Positions 35,342-44,252 of a stretch of DNA of 64,000 bases are shown here, piece by piece. The stretch is from the NCBI RefSeq assembly GCF_000974765.1, contig NZ_BBWU01000028.1:1-64000 (forward strand). Direction: 5' to 3'. The stretch's first letter is position 1, and each line of letters opens with the position of its first letter. The DNA is from Sphingomonas changbaiensis NBRC 104936 (GTDB taxonomy: Bacteria; Pseudomonadota; Alphaproteobacteria; Sphingomonadales; Sphingomonadaceae). The notes beneath the pieces were generated by a model that was not told the origin of the DNA, did not search any database, and worked only from the letters and a program-made list of their open reading frames with translations. Position numbers and translations under genes: made by a program.

Positions 35342-36357
35342 GCCGCCAGCTCTCGATAGAGACGCAGATATTCATCGGTCATGCGGGCGGCGGAGAAACG
35401 CGCCTCGGCGGCTGCGCGGCAGGCGGCAGGGTCGATCTCGTCTAGTCGGCCGATCGCGTCCGCCATGCCCGCTGCATCATCGACGATGAAGCCTGTTACC
35501 CCGTCTTCGACCACCTCCGGCAGCGCGCCCGAACGATAAGCGATGACCGGCGTGCCGCTGGCGAGCGCTTCCATAGTGATGAGCGAGCTCGTCTCGGGGG
35601 CCGTCGAAGGCGCCAGCAGGCACCGCGCTTCGGCGATCAGCTTCGCCTTGGGGTCTCCAGAAACAGCGCCGACCCAGCGGACCGCCTCATCGAGCGCGGG
35701 CGCGACCTGCGTCTCGAAATAACGGCGATGCTCCGGATACGGGTATAGACGTCCGGCCAGCACCAGCGGCACCACGGCGCGGCGCGCGGCGGCGATGGCG
35801 TCGTGGAAGCCCTTCTCCTCCGCGATCCGGCCGATCGTCAGTGCATAATCGCCGCGCGCCCCTGCTGGATGGTAGCGGTTGAGATCGACGCCGTTCTCAA
35901 CGGGCGACAACAGCTGCAGTCCCGCCGGCGCGCGGGAGGCCTGATCGCGCGAGACAGGCAGCAGCCGGACACCTGAGCGGAGCGCCGCGTCCGTATACCA
36001 GGCGATCGGCAGATGCATGGTCGCGAGTTGCGGAACCGCGTTTTCGGGCAGATAGGCGTCGAAATCGAGACCGTGATAGTGGATCAGGTCCACCTCGTTC
36101 TCCGCGAGCACCGCCGCGATCCGATCACGCACGAAGGCATAGATCTGGGTCCTGGCGGCGTCGCCAATGTCGCCCTCGACGGCTGGCACCAGGTGCAGGT
36201 CGCCCGCCACGTACGAGCCCTCGGGCGCGATCACGATCGAGCGGTGGCCGGCCGCGACCAGCGCTCGATCGAGCTGCGCGAGCACCTGCTCCGCCCCGCC
36301 TGCCGGATCGGCGGTCACCGGCGCGAACGGATACCCGATGCTGAGCACGGTCAGCAT
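35338..36357 (-). CDS. Glycosyltransferase family 4
   Basis: The 339-residue protein is a GT-B enzyme. Signs are MLTVLSIGYPFAPVTADPAGGAEQVL at the start, LIHYHGLDFD, the nucleotide-binding segment GDYALTIGRIAEEKGFHDAI and ETSSLITMEALASGTPVIAYRSGALPEVV, the EX7E-type motif of retaining GT4 enzymes. ATG 36357 overlaps the PIG-L stop by seven bases. It likely moves a nucleotide-activated sugar to an unknown acceptor, as MshA or BshA do in thiol pathways. Confidence 0.9.
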   Translation of the reverse strand: MLTVLSIGYPFAPVTADPAGGAEQVLAQLDRALVAAGHRSIVIAPEGSYVAGDLHLVPAVEGDIGDAARTQIYAFVRDRIAAVLAENEVDLIHYHGLDFDAYLPENAVPQLATMHLPIAWYTDAALRSGVRLLPVSRDQASRAPAGLQLLSPVENGVDLNRYHPAGARGDYALTIGRIAEEKGFHDAIAAARRAVVPLVLAGRLYPYPEHRRYFETQVAPALDEAVRWVGAVSGDPKAKLIAEARCLLAPSTAPETSSLITMEALASGTPVIAYRSGALPEVVEDGVTGFIVDDAAGMADAIGRLDEIDPAACRAAAEARFSAARMTDEYLRLYRELAA

Positions 36358-37103
36358 GACGCGGCCCGCTTCCGCCATTCGGCCGAGGTCAGGGCCCAGC
36401 CGAAGCCGTCGTAGAGCGCGGCACCGGGCGGCGGCACGGCCGTGAAGTCGTAGCGCGGGGCACGGCGCCACCGCTCCTCGGTCGGACGCCAGCCGCCGAT
36501 AACCTCTTGCTGCGTCGCATGCGCCCGGATGGCCTCGTCCACGCGCGCCTGCTCCTCCGCGCCGAGCAGCCGGCTGTGCTCGAGCGCGTGCGGATCGGGC
36601 CAGAAGCGGCCGAACACGCGCTCGCCGTCGGCCAAATGATAGCAGGCGAACTCGATGACCTCGCCTGGGAAGGCCGCGCGAACGGCCAGCGCGGCCGCAT
36701 CATGATCGGGATGGCCGCCTTCATAGGGATGCGTGATGACGGCGCGCATCCCGGCGAGGTCCCCGCGCAATCGCTCGATGAGCTCGGCGACCCGGAAGAC
36801 GAGGTTCTGATCGACGAAGCGATAGGCGAGCCGCCGCGGCGCAGCGCCGAGCGCCGCCAGCGCTGCGTCCAGCTCGCGGGCCCGCGCACTCGCATAGGCT
36901 GCGCGCGTGTCGAACCCGAGCCGAGCGGCATCGCGCATATCCCGCGGCGCGCCGTCGGTCAGGTGAATCAGCGTGGCGTTCGACAGCCGGTTGAGCACAG
37001 TGCCCAGCCAGAGGCTCTCGTCGTCCGGGTGCGCGACGACGATCGCGACCGGCTCCTCGATCCGCTCGCCCGACGCCAGACGCGTCGCAAAGTCAGGCTG
37101 CAC
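36351..37103 (-). CDS. PIG-L family deacetylase
   Basis: PIG-L/LmbE zinc enzymes remove acetyl from N-acetylglucosaminyl groups (MshB, BshB, GPI and antibiotic pathways). The 250-residue protein keeps AHPDDE (24-29), the catalytic base and metal ligands, and the second metal motif THPYEGGHPDHD. The start is GTG 37103, which overlaps the nucleotidyltransferase gene by 11 bases. A longer frame to 37178 adds a lead inside that gene. It lies in the middle of the operon, so the substrate is likely made by the adjacent glycosyltransferases. Confidence 0.9.
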   Translation of the reverse strand: MQPDFATRLASGERIEEPVAIVVAHPDDESLWLGTVLNRLSNATLIHLTDGAPRDMRDAARLGFDTRAAYASARARELDAALAALGAAPRRLAYRFVDQNLVFRVAELIERLRGDLAGMRAVITHPYEGGHPDHDAAALAVRAAFPGEVIEFACYHLADGERVFGRFWPDPHALEHSRLLGAEEQARVDEAIRAHATQQEVIGGWRPTEERWRRAPRYDFTAVPPPGAALYDGFGWALTSAEWRKRAASC

Positions 37104-37842
37104 GGATGGCCGGCGCGCCGGTGCGGGCAAGCAACTGGATCGCAGAACGGTAGCCGCCGAGCGTGCCCACATCGACATAGCTTTCGCCCGCCTTCACGCC
37201 CACCGCGCGATTGCCCCGCGCGAGCCAGGCGTTGACCAGCGTGCCGATATATTCGTCGCCGCGGCCCGGCTCGCACCACAGGCGATAGAGATCGTGGAAC
37301 ACGTGGCCCGGCATCTTGAACGCACCCCAAACCCAATTCGAGCGCGCGCCTTCCTGCTTCACCTGGATTTCCTCGACGGCGCCATCCCCGTCCATGGCCA
37401 CGGCGTCGAACAGCTCCGGCCGGTCGACGGGGAAGCAGAGGAAAGACAAGCCGTCGTCCGGCAGCCGCGCCAGGCCGTCGTCCGGAAACCAGATCGTGTC
37501 GGGAAGGCCGATCAGCACCGGCTCGTCCCTGGCCACCAGCGGACAGGCGCGGAACAGCGCGTCGCACAGGCCGGCCGCCTGGGGCTGGACGACAAACGCC
37601 GTATCCACCCGCCCGATGCCGCCGCCATAATAGCTGACAATGTCCGACTTCGACGGCGAGATTACGAAGCAGATCTTCGTCGCCCCGCCCTTCACCATCC
37701 GCTCGATCAGATATTCGCTCACCGCCCTGGGCCGCTCGACGCCGTTCGGGTCGATGCGGCTGCCGACCGGCAGCAGTTCCTTGGAAAAGGCGAGCGGCTG
37801 GATGCGCGTGCCGTTGCCGGCGGCGGGAATGATGCCCCACAT
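37093..37842 (-). CDS. Sugar nucleotidyltransferase
   Basis: The 249-residue enzyme belongs to the nucleotidyl transferase superfamily (glucose-1-phosphate thymidylyl/uridylyl type). MWGIIPAAGNGTRIQPL is the nucleotide loop (GxGTR), followed by SKELLPVGSRID and GLPDTIWFPDD for the metal and sugar. The end, ESYVDVGTLGGYRSAI, matches the family core. It activates a sugar phosphate for the operon's glycosyltransferases. The specific sugar is not predictable. Its ATG shares a base with the CgeB-like gene stop. Confidence 0.9.
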   Translation of the reverse strand: MWGIIPAAGNGTRIQPLAFSKELLPVGSRIDPNGVERPRAVSEYLIERMVKGGATKICFVISPSKSDIVSYYGGGIGRVDTAFVVQPQAAGLCDALFRACPLVARDEPVLIGLPDTIWFPDDGLARLPDDGLSFLCFPVDRPELFDAVAMDGDGAVEEIQVKQEGARSNWVWGAFKMPGHVFHDLYRLWCEPGRGDEYIGTLVNAWLARGNRAVGVKAGESYVDVGTLGGYRSAIQLLARTGAPAIRAA

Positions 37843-38912
37843 CAGGCGAACTCCCGCGCGGTTTCGAGCAAGCCGACCAGCTCGCGCGCGCGTTCGGCGG
37901 AGCTGTGCTCGGCCAGCGTCCGCTCGCGGGCGCGCGCCGCCATCCGCCGCAGCTCGGCATCGTCACGATCGAGTGCGGCGAGCACGTCTTCGGGTTCGGA
38001 GACCAGCAGTACCTCCTCTCCCGGCGTGAAGAAAGCGTCCAGCCCATCCCAATTATCAGACAGGATCGGGGCGCCGCAGGCGGCCGCCTCGAACAGCCGG
38101 CCGGAGGGACACCAGCCCATCGCGGCCATGTCGCGCCGGGTGACGTTCAGCGTCGCGCGCGACGAGCAGAAGAAGGCCGGGTGATCGGGCGGCGCGACGT
38201 GGCGCATGAAATAGATATTGTCCGTCCAGGGAAAATCCTGCGGATAACCGGACCCGCCGAGCACAAAGCGCCGATCGGGTCGTCGCCGCGCCGGTTCCAG
38301 GAACAGCCCTTCCACCAGCGCCTGCCGATCGGCCGCGAAGGTGCCGAGATAGGAAAGGTCGCCGCCGAACATGGCCTGCCGCTCGACCGGGCGGTGAACC
38401 GCCGGATCGACATGGCCATAGAGCGGCGCTGTGCGGCGCGCGCCCAGCTGCCGTTCGAGCGCGTCGAGCGCGGGGCCGCCGGTATAGCTCAGCACCAGAT
38501 CGAAGCCGCCCAGCCTCTCAGGCGGCAGATACTCGACCTCCTCGCCGGCAGCGAGACGGCCCAGCGTTACCGGAGTATCGAGATCGTAGAAGACGCGCAC
38601 GCCGCGCGCCTTGTCGGCGATCAGGCGGCTCGCGGCGACCGCATCGGGGCAATACGAGGTGACGAACAGCGCGTCGGCGTCGAGGAACTCCTGCGTCCGC
38701 GCAACGACATCCTGCCAGTCCGAATAGATGACGAGCTGCGCGCCCGGCAATTCGGTCAGGTCACGATGGCCCGCATACCAGGGCACGTCGCGCTCGTAGA
38801 AGATGACCTCGTGCCCTTGCGCCACCAGGGCCCGGATCAGCCCGCGCCAGAGCGTCGCGTGGCCATTGCCCCAGGACGAGCTGACGGTCAGGCCGAAGAT
38901 CACGAGCTTCAT
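37842..38912 (-). CDS. CgeB-like glycosyltransferase
   Basis: The 356-residue protein resembles the CgeB/DUF3880 group of GT-B glycosyltransferases: FGLTVSSSWGNGHATLWRGL, VFYDLDTPVTLGRL, DLVLSYTGGPALD, then FMRHVAPPDHPAFF, RATLNVTRRDMAAMGWCPSGRLFEAAACG and ILSDNWDGLDAFFTPGEE. In bacilli CgeB decorates spore crust, and relatives appear in diverse surface glycan loci. It is the first gene of the overlapped run, and its ribosome site lies in a hairpin loop. Confidence 0.87.
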   Translation of the reverse strand: MKLVIFGLTVSSSWGNGHATLWRGLIRALVAQGHEVIFYERDVPWYAGHRDLTELPGAQLVIYSDWQDVVARTQEFLDADALFVTSYCPDAVAASRLIADKARGVRVFYDLDTPVTLGRLAAGEEVEYLPPERLGGFDLVLSYTGGPALDALERQLGARRTAPLYGHVDPAVHRPVERQAMFGGDLSYLGTFAADRQALVEGLFLEPARRRPDRRFVLGGSGYPQDFPWTDNIYFMRHVAPPDHPAFFCSSRATLNVTRRDMAAMGWCPSGRLFEAAACGAPILSDNWDGLDAFFTPGEEVLLVSEPEDVLAALDRDDAELRRMAARARERTLAEHSSAERARELVGLLETAREFA

Positions 38913-38938
38913 TACGCGGCATCCTTTCCGCCGCGTAA
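38912..38938 (-). promoter_or_regulatory. Hairpin enclosing the ribosome binding site of the glycan operon
   Basis: TTACGCGGC and GCCGCGTAA are perfect 9-bp arms. The 9-base loop reads GGAAAGGAT in the mRNA sense, so the Shine-Dalgarno sequence is in the loop and the stem ends at the A of the start codon. It may control translation initiation or act as an intercistronic element after the VanZ-like gene. Confidence 0.55.
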
Positions 38939-38945
38939 CGAGGGA

Positions 38946-39293
38946 TCAAAGCGGAGAGTTCCGCCCTCGCAACAGAAGCTTGCGCGCCGCGAAAACGATG
39001 GCGAAGGCAACCAGAATGCCGATCGTGTCGGCGATCCAGTCCCGGTAATCGCGGTCGCGTTCGAAATAGGGCTGCAGGAATTCGATCAGCGCGCCAAAGC
39101 CTGAAAGCGCGAACGCCGCCGCCCAAAGCCGCGCGCGCGGATAGGCCATCGCGGCAAGGCCCGTCAAAACCGCGAACGTCACCGCATGCTGGCTCTTGTC
39201 GCTCGCCGGAATCACGACCGTCACTTTGCGAAGCGCGAAGAACAGGGTGGCGGCGACGGCAAACCAGAAGGCGTATCGAAAGAGGCGTTGCAC
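38946..39293 (-). CDS. VanZ-like membrane protein
   Basis: This 115-residue protein has three to four membrane helices and the VanZ-like core SDKSQHAVTFAVLTGLA, RARLWAAAFALSGFGALIEFLQPYF and the DWIADTIGILVAF end. VanZ-like proteins are linked to low-level teicoplanin resistance and envelope traits, but most are uncharacterised. GTG 39293 starts it. It ends 33 bases before the six-gene glycan operon and may be its first member. Confidence 0.85.
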   Translation of the reverse strand: MQRLFRYAFWFAVAATLFFALRKVTVVIPASDKSQHAVTFAVLTGLAAMAYPRARLWAAAFALSGFGALIEFLQPYFERDRDYRDWIADTIGILVAFAIVFAARKLLLRGRNSPL

Positions 39294-39392
39294 GGGCAGG
39301 TCCGGAGTTGAGGGCGGGCAGAGGCGCCTTAGCGGCTAACCATCGGAATGGGGAGTGCTCCGTCCGGCCACCACCATCGCCCGAGCCGGCCC

Positions 39393-39411
39393 CCTCCCCG
39401 TTCCGGGGAGG
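39393..39411. repeat. Short hairpin repeat before aat
   Basis: CCTCCCCG-TTC-CGGGGAGG is a perfect hairpin 18 bases before the aat start, like the one at 43-64. Its right arm is Shine-Dalgarno-like but lies far from the ATG. Confidence 0.5.
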
Positions 39412-39429
39412 AGTGGCTATTGTCTTCCG

Positions 39430-40155
39430 ATGCACCCTCTCGACACCAACCTCCTTCTCCGCGCCTATGCCGCCGGGATTTTCCCGATGGCGGATAGCCG
39501 TCGGGCGCGGGATGTCTATTGGGTCGAGCCGGCGATGCGGGGCATTCTTCCGCTCGACGGCTTTCACCTGTCGCGGTCGCTCGCCAAGGTGATCCGGTCG
39601 GATCGCTTCACGGTCACCGCCGATCGCGCGTTCGCCCGCGTGATCGCCGCCTGCGCAGAGACGCGCATCGGCGCGCAGGGCACCTGGATCAATCCGCAGA
39701 TCGAGCAGGCCTGCAATGAGCTCTTCTCGCGCGGCCACGCCCATTCGGTCGAATGCTGGCAGGACGACCGCCTGGTCGGCGGTCTTTACGGCGTCAGCCT
39801 GGGCGGCGCCTTTTTCGGAGAAAGCATGTTCTCGCGCGCTCGCGACGCCTCGAAAGTGGCGCTGGCGCATCTGGTCGCGCGGTTGCGAGTCGGCCGCTAC
39901 CGGCTGCTCGACTGCCAATTCCTGACCGACCACCTCGCGTCACTCGGCGCGATCGAGGTGCCGCGCGACACTTACGTCGGGTTGCTCGGCGAGGCGCTGG
40001 GAGATGGCGCCGGCGTCGGCACCGGAGCCGAATTCGGCGCGCTCGACCGCTTCGCTGCCGCCGTGCCCGACGATATCGAGGCTGAGGAAACGCGCACCGT
40101 ATCGGGCCCGATTTCCGGCCGCGTCATCGTGCAGCTCTTGGGCCAGACGTCGTAG
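39430..40155 (+). CDS. aat: Leucyl/phenylalanyl-tRNA--protein transferase
   Basis: Aat adds Leu or Phe to basic N-terminal residues, marking proteins for ClpS/ClpAP degradation. The 241-residue protein shows [62 protein letters not shown] and [28 protein letters not shown], with [19 protein letters not shown] 39430 gives the usual N-terminus. The last 60 residues are variable and end [13 protein letters not shown]. The final 184 bp lie opposite the DUF2155 gene. Confidence 0.95.
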   Translation: MHPLDTNLLLRAYAAGIFPMADSRRARDVYWVEPAMRGILPLDGFHLSRSLAKVIRSDRFTVTADRAFARVIAACAETRIGAQGTWINPQIEQACNELFSRGHAHSVECWQDDRLVGGLYGVSLGGAFFGESMFSRARDASKVALAHLVARLRVGRYRLLDCQFLTDHLASLGAIEVPRDTYVGLLGEALGDGAGVGTGAEFGALDRFAAAVPDDIEAEETRTVSGPISGRVIVQLLGQTS

Positions 40156-40622
40156 ATCGGGTGCTCGACCACGTTCAGCGACGGCGATTCCTTGTACAGC
40201 CACCCGGAAAAGACCCGGCGCCATTTCTTGTCGAAGCCCTGCACGTCGACCTGAACGAACGCACCGGTCAGCTGCTGCGCTTCCCAGGGCGCGGTCGTCT
40301 CGCAGGCACGCAGCCGCACGATCACGTCCCCGACCCGCACTGCCTGGCCCGGCTTCATCGTGAGGTCGCGCGAGACGCCGTTGCGCTTGTTGAGCAGGCC
40401 AAGCACCGCGACCCGCTGGTTCATCGGCGTTTCCTTGGCCGTCACGGGTGGCGCTTCGCTCGCGGCCGGCGCCGGGGCGGCTTTGCGGGTCGCCGCCGGA
40501 GATGGTGCAGCTTTTGGCGCGTCGGTGGAAACCGGAGCGGTGGTGTCGTTCTGCAGCGCGACCGCGGCGCCGCCGATTGCAAGCAGCACGGCCGCACCGC
40601 CGGCGATCATCCAGCGGTTCAT
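39972..40622 (-). CDS. DUF2155 domain protein
   Basis: The 216-residue protein has an N-terminal membrane anchor ([22 protein letters not shown]), a Pro/Ala-rich linker, and the DUF2155 core: [53 protein letters not shown] and [14 protein letters not shown] periplasmic role is likely; the family is common in alphaproteobacteria but uncharacterised. It overlaps the NDUFA12 gene by ATGA. Its C-terminal 60 codons are antisense to aat and encode a Ser/Pro-rich tail, so that part is poorly constrained. Confidence 0.88.
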   Translation of the reverse strand: MNRWMIAGGAAVLLAIGGAAVALQNDTTAPVSTDAPKAAPSPAATRKAAPAPAASEAPPVTAKETPMNQRVAVLGLLNKRNGVSRDLTMKPGQAVRVGDVIVRLRACETTAPWEAQQLTGAFVQVDVQGFDKKWRRVFSGWLYKESPSLNVVEHPIYDVWPKSCTMTRPEIGPDTVRVSSASISSGTAAAKRSSAPNSAPVPTPAPSPSASPSNPT

Positions 40623-41020
40623 GCCTGATCGGGGCTCCACGCCTCATAGTCGCCGGTCGAGGCAGGGCGAATACCACCGGCCTCCAGCGCCCCAGGCGGG
40701 CGATAGGCCTGGTGCGTGCCCGTCAGGTTCGGAATCGGCGGCTTTTGCCAGGGACGCGCGGGCGGCAACGCCCTGTCGGGCACGTCTTCGGCCTGGCCGT
40801 GCAACCAGCTGTGCCATTCGGGCGGCACGCGGCTGGCGTCGTTGGAGCCGCTATAGATCACCCAGCGGCGGCGGACGCCGTAGGAATCCCGCTTCTTCGC
40901 CTCGAAATAGACGTTCCCCCAGCCGTCTTCGCCGACCTTGGCGCCGCGCAGTTGCGTGTAGATCCAGGTGCCCCAGGTGGCGCCGTTCCACCAGGTGAAG
41001 AAGGAAGAGATGAGACCCAT
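40619..41020 (-). CDS. NADH:ubiquinone oxidoreductase subunit NDUFA12
   Basis: The 133-residue protein matches the NDUFA12/B17.2 supernumerary subunit of complex I: FFTWWNGATWGTWIYTQLRGAKVGEDGWGNVYFE, then RRWVIYSGSNDASRVPPEWHSWLHG and a Pro-rich KPPIPNLTGTHQAYRPPG tail. This subunit occurs in alphaproteobacteria and mitochondria and aids assembly and stability. ATG 41020 begins MGLISSFF as in relatives. It couples to the DUF2155 gene. Confidence 0.94.
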   Translation of the reverse strand: MGLISSFFTWWNGATWGTWIYTQLRGAKVGEDGWGNVYFEAKKRDSYGVRRRWVIYSGSNDASRVPPEWHSWLHGQAEDVPDRALPPARPWQKPPIPNLTGTHQAYRPPGALEAGGIRPASTGDYEAWSPDQA

Positions 41021-41091
41021 AGGCGCGCGTTTAGCGGGCGCGGCGCGCAGAAGGAAGGCTATTCTAATCCTCTCTCCACCGGGGAGCGGGT

Positions 41092-41688
41092 TTAGATTCG
41101 CGCCGTGACGGAAACCGCGAGCGGTCCCTTCCGCCCCTCCGCGATGCGGGCGGTCAGCGGCAGGTCGGGTTCGATTTCCAGGATTCCGGCGCGCCGGAAC
41201 GTCTCCATGTGCACGAACACGTCGGCACTGTCGGAGTCGCGGATCAGGAAGCCGTATCCCTTCAGCCGGTTGAACCATTTGACCCTGACCGGCTCCGGCA
41301 GCCCGGCGCTGTCGGTAAGCTCCAGCGGGTCGACGCGATCGCGCGGTGCGCTCAACAAATCGAGATCGGGGCCGGTCGCGGTGCTGAGATCGAAGCTCAG
41401 CAGCCGCCGGGCCTGCAGCCCGCGTTCGCGGCGCACCGCCAGGCATTCGACTCGGGCCCCTTCGGGAAGGCTGCGACGGCCATGATCGCGCAGCACCGAG
41501 AAGTGAATCAGCACGTCGCCCGAATCACCGTCGGCGACGACAAAGCCGAAGCCGCGGGTCGCATCGAACCATTTGACGGTGCCGGAATGTCGCTCAAGTT
41601 CATGCACTTGGCCGGACAGCGCATCGCCTGCCCAACCGTGCTCGGCGGGCGCATCGAGAACCGATGCTGCAATCGTCTCCATCGTCAC
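41092..41688 (-). CDS. Double cold-shock domain protein
   Basis: The 198-residue protein carries two cold-shock domains. The first has SGTVKWFDATRGFGFVVAD with GDVLIHFSVL (about 35-100); the second has VRVKWFNRLKGYGFLIRD with ADVFVHMETF (about 130-198). Both keep RNP1 and RNP2 motifs, so single-stranded nucleic acid binding is expected. This two-CSD form is common in alphaproteobacteria and often relates to stationary phase. GTG 41688 has GGGGG nine bases upstream. ATG 41682 is an alternative. Confidence 0.92.
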   Translation of the reverse strand: MTMETIAASVLDAPAEHGWAGDALSGQVHELERHSGTVKWFDATRGFGFVVADGDSGDVLIHFSVLRDHGRRSLPEGARVECLAVRRERGLQARRLLSFDLSTATGPDLDLLSAPRDRVDPLELTDSAGLPEPVRVKWFNRLKGYGFLIRDSDSADVFVHMETFRRAGILEIEPDLPLTARIAEGRKGPLAVSVTARI

Positions 41689-41764
41689 GCGACTTAACCC
41701 CCAAAGTGCGTGTTCACAGCATAGCGGAAATCGTCGCAGAATCGAAACAAAGATTCATCATGTG

Positions 41765-42322
41765 TTAACCTAAGTCCATTTCCGGGACATCGCCCGGTCC
41801 GCACTGGACGATCCGGCGCGCGACCGCGACGTCGTGGCCGGCGCGCAGCAGGGCCGCGAACGCTTTTTCGCGCGCCGCGCGGTCGGGCACGGCCGGTGCG
41901 AACGGACCGATTTTCCTGCGCCGGGCAAAGACCAGAGCGGCCTCCCAGGCCTGCTCGCGCGTGGCGGCTTCGGCCGGCGCCGCGTCGTCCGCGTCGATGC
42001 CCGCGGCCTTCAGCGTGGCCGAGACCCGGCGCAGCCCATAGCCGCGGCGCGTCAGTCCGGCCGCGCGGGCGCTCGCAAATGCCGCGTCGTCGACATAGCC
42101 GAGCTCGGCGAATCGGCTGACCAGCGCATCGACCTCGGCCGTGCCCTCCCCGCTCCAGCCGCGCTCCCGCAATTTGCGCCCCAGATAGCCGGCCAGTTTC
42201 GCGCGGGTGGTGGCGTAGCGCTCGACATAGCGGAGCGCGATCCGCTCGAGCCCGGCAGGATCCAGCGGTCGCGTCCGTCTTGCGTCGGGATCGGTCGGTC
42301 GGCTACGCCACGTTTGTGCCAC
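41765..42322 (-). CDS. recX: Regulatory protein RecX
   Basis: RecX modulates RecA filaments. The 185-residue protein has LERIALRYVERYATTRAKLAGYLGRKLRERGW, RFAELGYVDDAAFASARAAGLTRRGYGLRRVSATLKAAGI and a late region KAFAALLRAGHDVAVARRIV, the three-helix repeats of RecX. The start is GTG 42322. recA is not adjacent. It stands alone between two intergenic gaps. Confidence 0.9.
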   Translation of the reverse strand: MAQTWRSRPTDPDARRTRPLDPAGLERIALRYVERYATTRAKLAGYLGRKLRERGWSGEGTAEVDALVSRFAELGYVDDAAFASARAAGLTRRGYGLRRVSATLKAAGIDADDAAPAEAATREQAWEAALVFARRRKIGPFAPAVPDRAAREKAFAALLRAGHDVAVARRIVQCGPGDVPEMDLG

Positions 42323-42435
42323 ACTCAGGTCCGATTTTGACCGCGGCAGCGAATAAAGAGCAAAGATCGCAGAGCCTCATGCGCGTTGATGTCTAACGGC
42401 GGGGGAACTGAGGCAAGGGAAAAGGGCTTCTCGCG

Positions 42436-44205
42436 ATGATGCAAGCGCCCGTTGCACGGAAATCAGGGTCGTACGCGAACGAAATGACGGATTTGAACGC
42501 CACGCCGACGGACGATGCGCTGCCGCGCCGTTTTTCCGATTTCGCGACTCTCACCGAAGCCCTCGACTACGCTGCGCGCGGGGTCCGCGGATTCAATTTC
42601 TGCGACGCCCGGGGCTCGCTCGCCCGCGCCTATCCCTATTCCGAGCTTCGCCACGACGCGCTGGCGCACGCCTATCGACTGATCGGACGCGGCATCGCGC
42701 CGGGTGACCGCATTGCACTGATCGCGGAGACCGGACCCGACTTCGCCGCTTTGTTCTTCGGCACTGTCTATGCCGGCGCGTGGCCGGTGCCGCTGCCGCT
42801 GCCGACCTCGTTCGGCGGCGCGTCAGCCTATGTCGACCAGCTGAAGGTGCAGCTCGAAAGCTGCGATCCGGTGATGCTGATCTACCCGCAAGAGCTGGCG
42901 AACATGGCCGAGGAAGCCGCGCGCCAAGCCGGCGTCGCCGCCACTTCGTGGGAGTCCTTCGGCGAAGCGGCAGCTCCCCGTGCGCCGCTGCCAGAGGCGC
43001 AACCGGAAGACATCGCCTATTTGCAATATTCAAGCGGCTCGACCCGCTTTCCGCACGGCGTCGCGGTCACGCACCACGCGTTGCTCAACAACCTGTCGGC
43101 TCATTCCCACGGCATGGAGCTGCAGGACAGCGACCGCTGCATCTCGTGGCTGCCCTGGTATCACGACATGGGCCTGGTGGGCTGCATGCTGTCGCCGGTC
43201 GCCAACCAGGTTTCCGTCGATTTTCTGAAGACCGAGGATTTTGCCCGGCGCCCGCTGGCGTGGCTGGACCTGATCAGCCGTAATCCCGGCACCTCGATCA
43301 GCTACTCGCCGACCTTCGGTTACGACATCTGCGCCAGGCGCATGTCGAGCCAGACCCGCGCATCGGACCGGTTCGACCTGTCGCGCTGGCGGCTCGCCGG
43401 TAATGGCGCCGACATGATCCGGCCGGACGTGATGCAGTCGTTCGTCGACGCCTTCGCAGACGCCGGCTTCAAGGCGAGCGCGTTCCTGCCGAGCTACGGT
43501 CTGGCCGAGGCGACGCTGGCCGTCACCATCATGCCGCCGGGCGAAGGCATCGTCGTCGAACTGGTGGAAGAAACCGAGCTGGCCGGCGGCATCGCCGCCA
43601 ATGACGGGCCGCAGCGCTTCCGCGCGGTCGTCAATTGCGGCCGCCCCGCCAAGGACATGACCGTCGAAATCCGCGACGAGAATGGCGGCGCCCTTCCCGA
43701 GCGCGCAATCGGCAAGGTCTGGTGCAAGGGTCCGTCGGTGATGGTCGGCTATTTCCGCGATCCGGAAGCGACCGACGCCTGCCTGGTCGACGGCTGGCTC
43801 GACACCGGCGACATGGGCTATCTGTCGGCCGGCTATCTGTACGTCGTCGGCCGCGCCAAGGACATGATCATCATCAACGGCAAGAACCACTGGCCGCAGG
43901 ATATCGAATGGGCCGTGGAGCAATTGCCGGGTTTCAAGGCGGGCGACATCGCCGCCTTCGCGATCACCACGCCGGGCGGCGAGGAAACGCCGGCGGTGCT
44001 GGTCCAGTGCCGCACGTCCGACCTGGAAGAGCGCGCCCGCCTGCGCGACGCGATCCGTGAAAAGGTGCGCAGCATCACCGGCATGAACTGCGTGGTCGAG
44101 CTCGTGCCGCCGCGCACGCTGCCGCGCACGAGCTCGGGCAAGCTCTCCCGCGCCAAGGCGCGCAACCTCTATCTGTCGGGCGAAATCCAGCCGCTCGCCG
44201 CCTGA
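42436..44205 (+). CDS. Fatty acyl-AMP ligase (FAAL-like)
   Basis: The 589-residue adenylate-forming enzyme has the phosphate-binding loop YLQYSSGSTRFPHGV, motif SYGLAEATLAV, WLDTGDMGYL, the hinge and catalytic lysine motif LPRTSSGKLSRAKAR. The Gly/Ser-rich loop with R rather than TTG-T-PKG, and the general layout, resemble fatty acyl-AMP ligases that load acyl carrier proteins. No polyketide synthase or carrier protein is adjacent. It may feed a lipid or surface-glycan acylation. ATG 42436 has AAGGG about eight bases upstream. Confidence 0.9.
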   Translation: MMQAPVARKSGSYANEMTDLNATPTDDALPRRFSDFATLTEALDYAARGVRGFNFCDARGSLARAYPYSELRHDALAHAYRLIGRGIAPGDRIALIAETGPDFAALFFGTVYAGAWPVPLPLPTSFGGASAYVDQLKVQLESCDPVMLIYPQELANMAEEAARQAGVAATSWESFGEAAAPRAPLPEAQPEDIAYLQYSSGSTRFPHGVAVTHHALLNNLSAHSHGMELQDSDRCISWLPWYHDMGLVGCMLSPVANQVSVDFLKTEDFARRPLAWLDLISRNPGTSISYSPTFGYDICARRMSSQTRASDRFDLSRWRLAGNGADMIRPDVMQSFVDAFADAGFKASAFLPSYGLAEATLAVTIMPPGEGIVVELVEETELAGGIAANDGPQRFRAVVNCGRPAKDMTVEIRDENGGALPERAIGKVWCKGPSVMVGYFRDPEATDACLVDGWLDTGDMGYLSAGYLYVVGRAKDMIIINGKNHWPQDIEWAVEQLPGFKAGDIAAFAITTPGGEETPAVLVQCRTSDLEERARLRDAIREKVRSITGMNCVVELVPPRTLPRTSSGKLSRAKARNLYLSGEIQPLAA

Positions 44206-44252
44206 ACGGCCTGCTTACGCATTGCTAACGATCAGGGCTTAATTCGGGTCGC

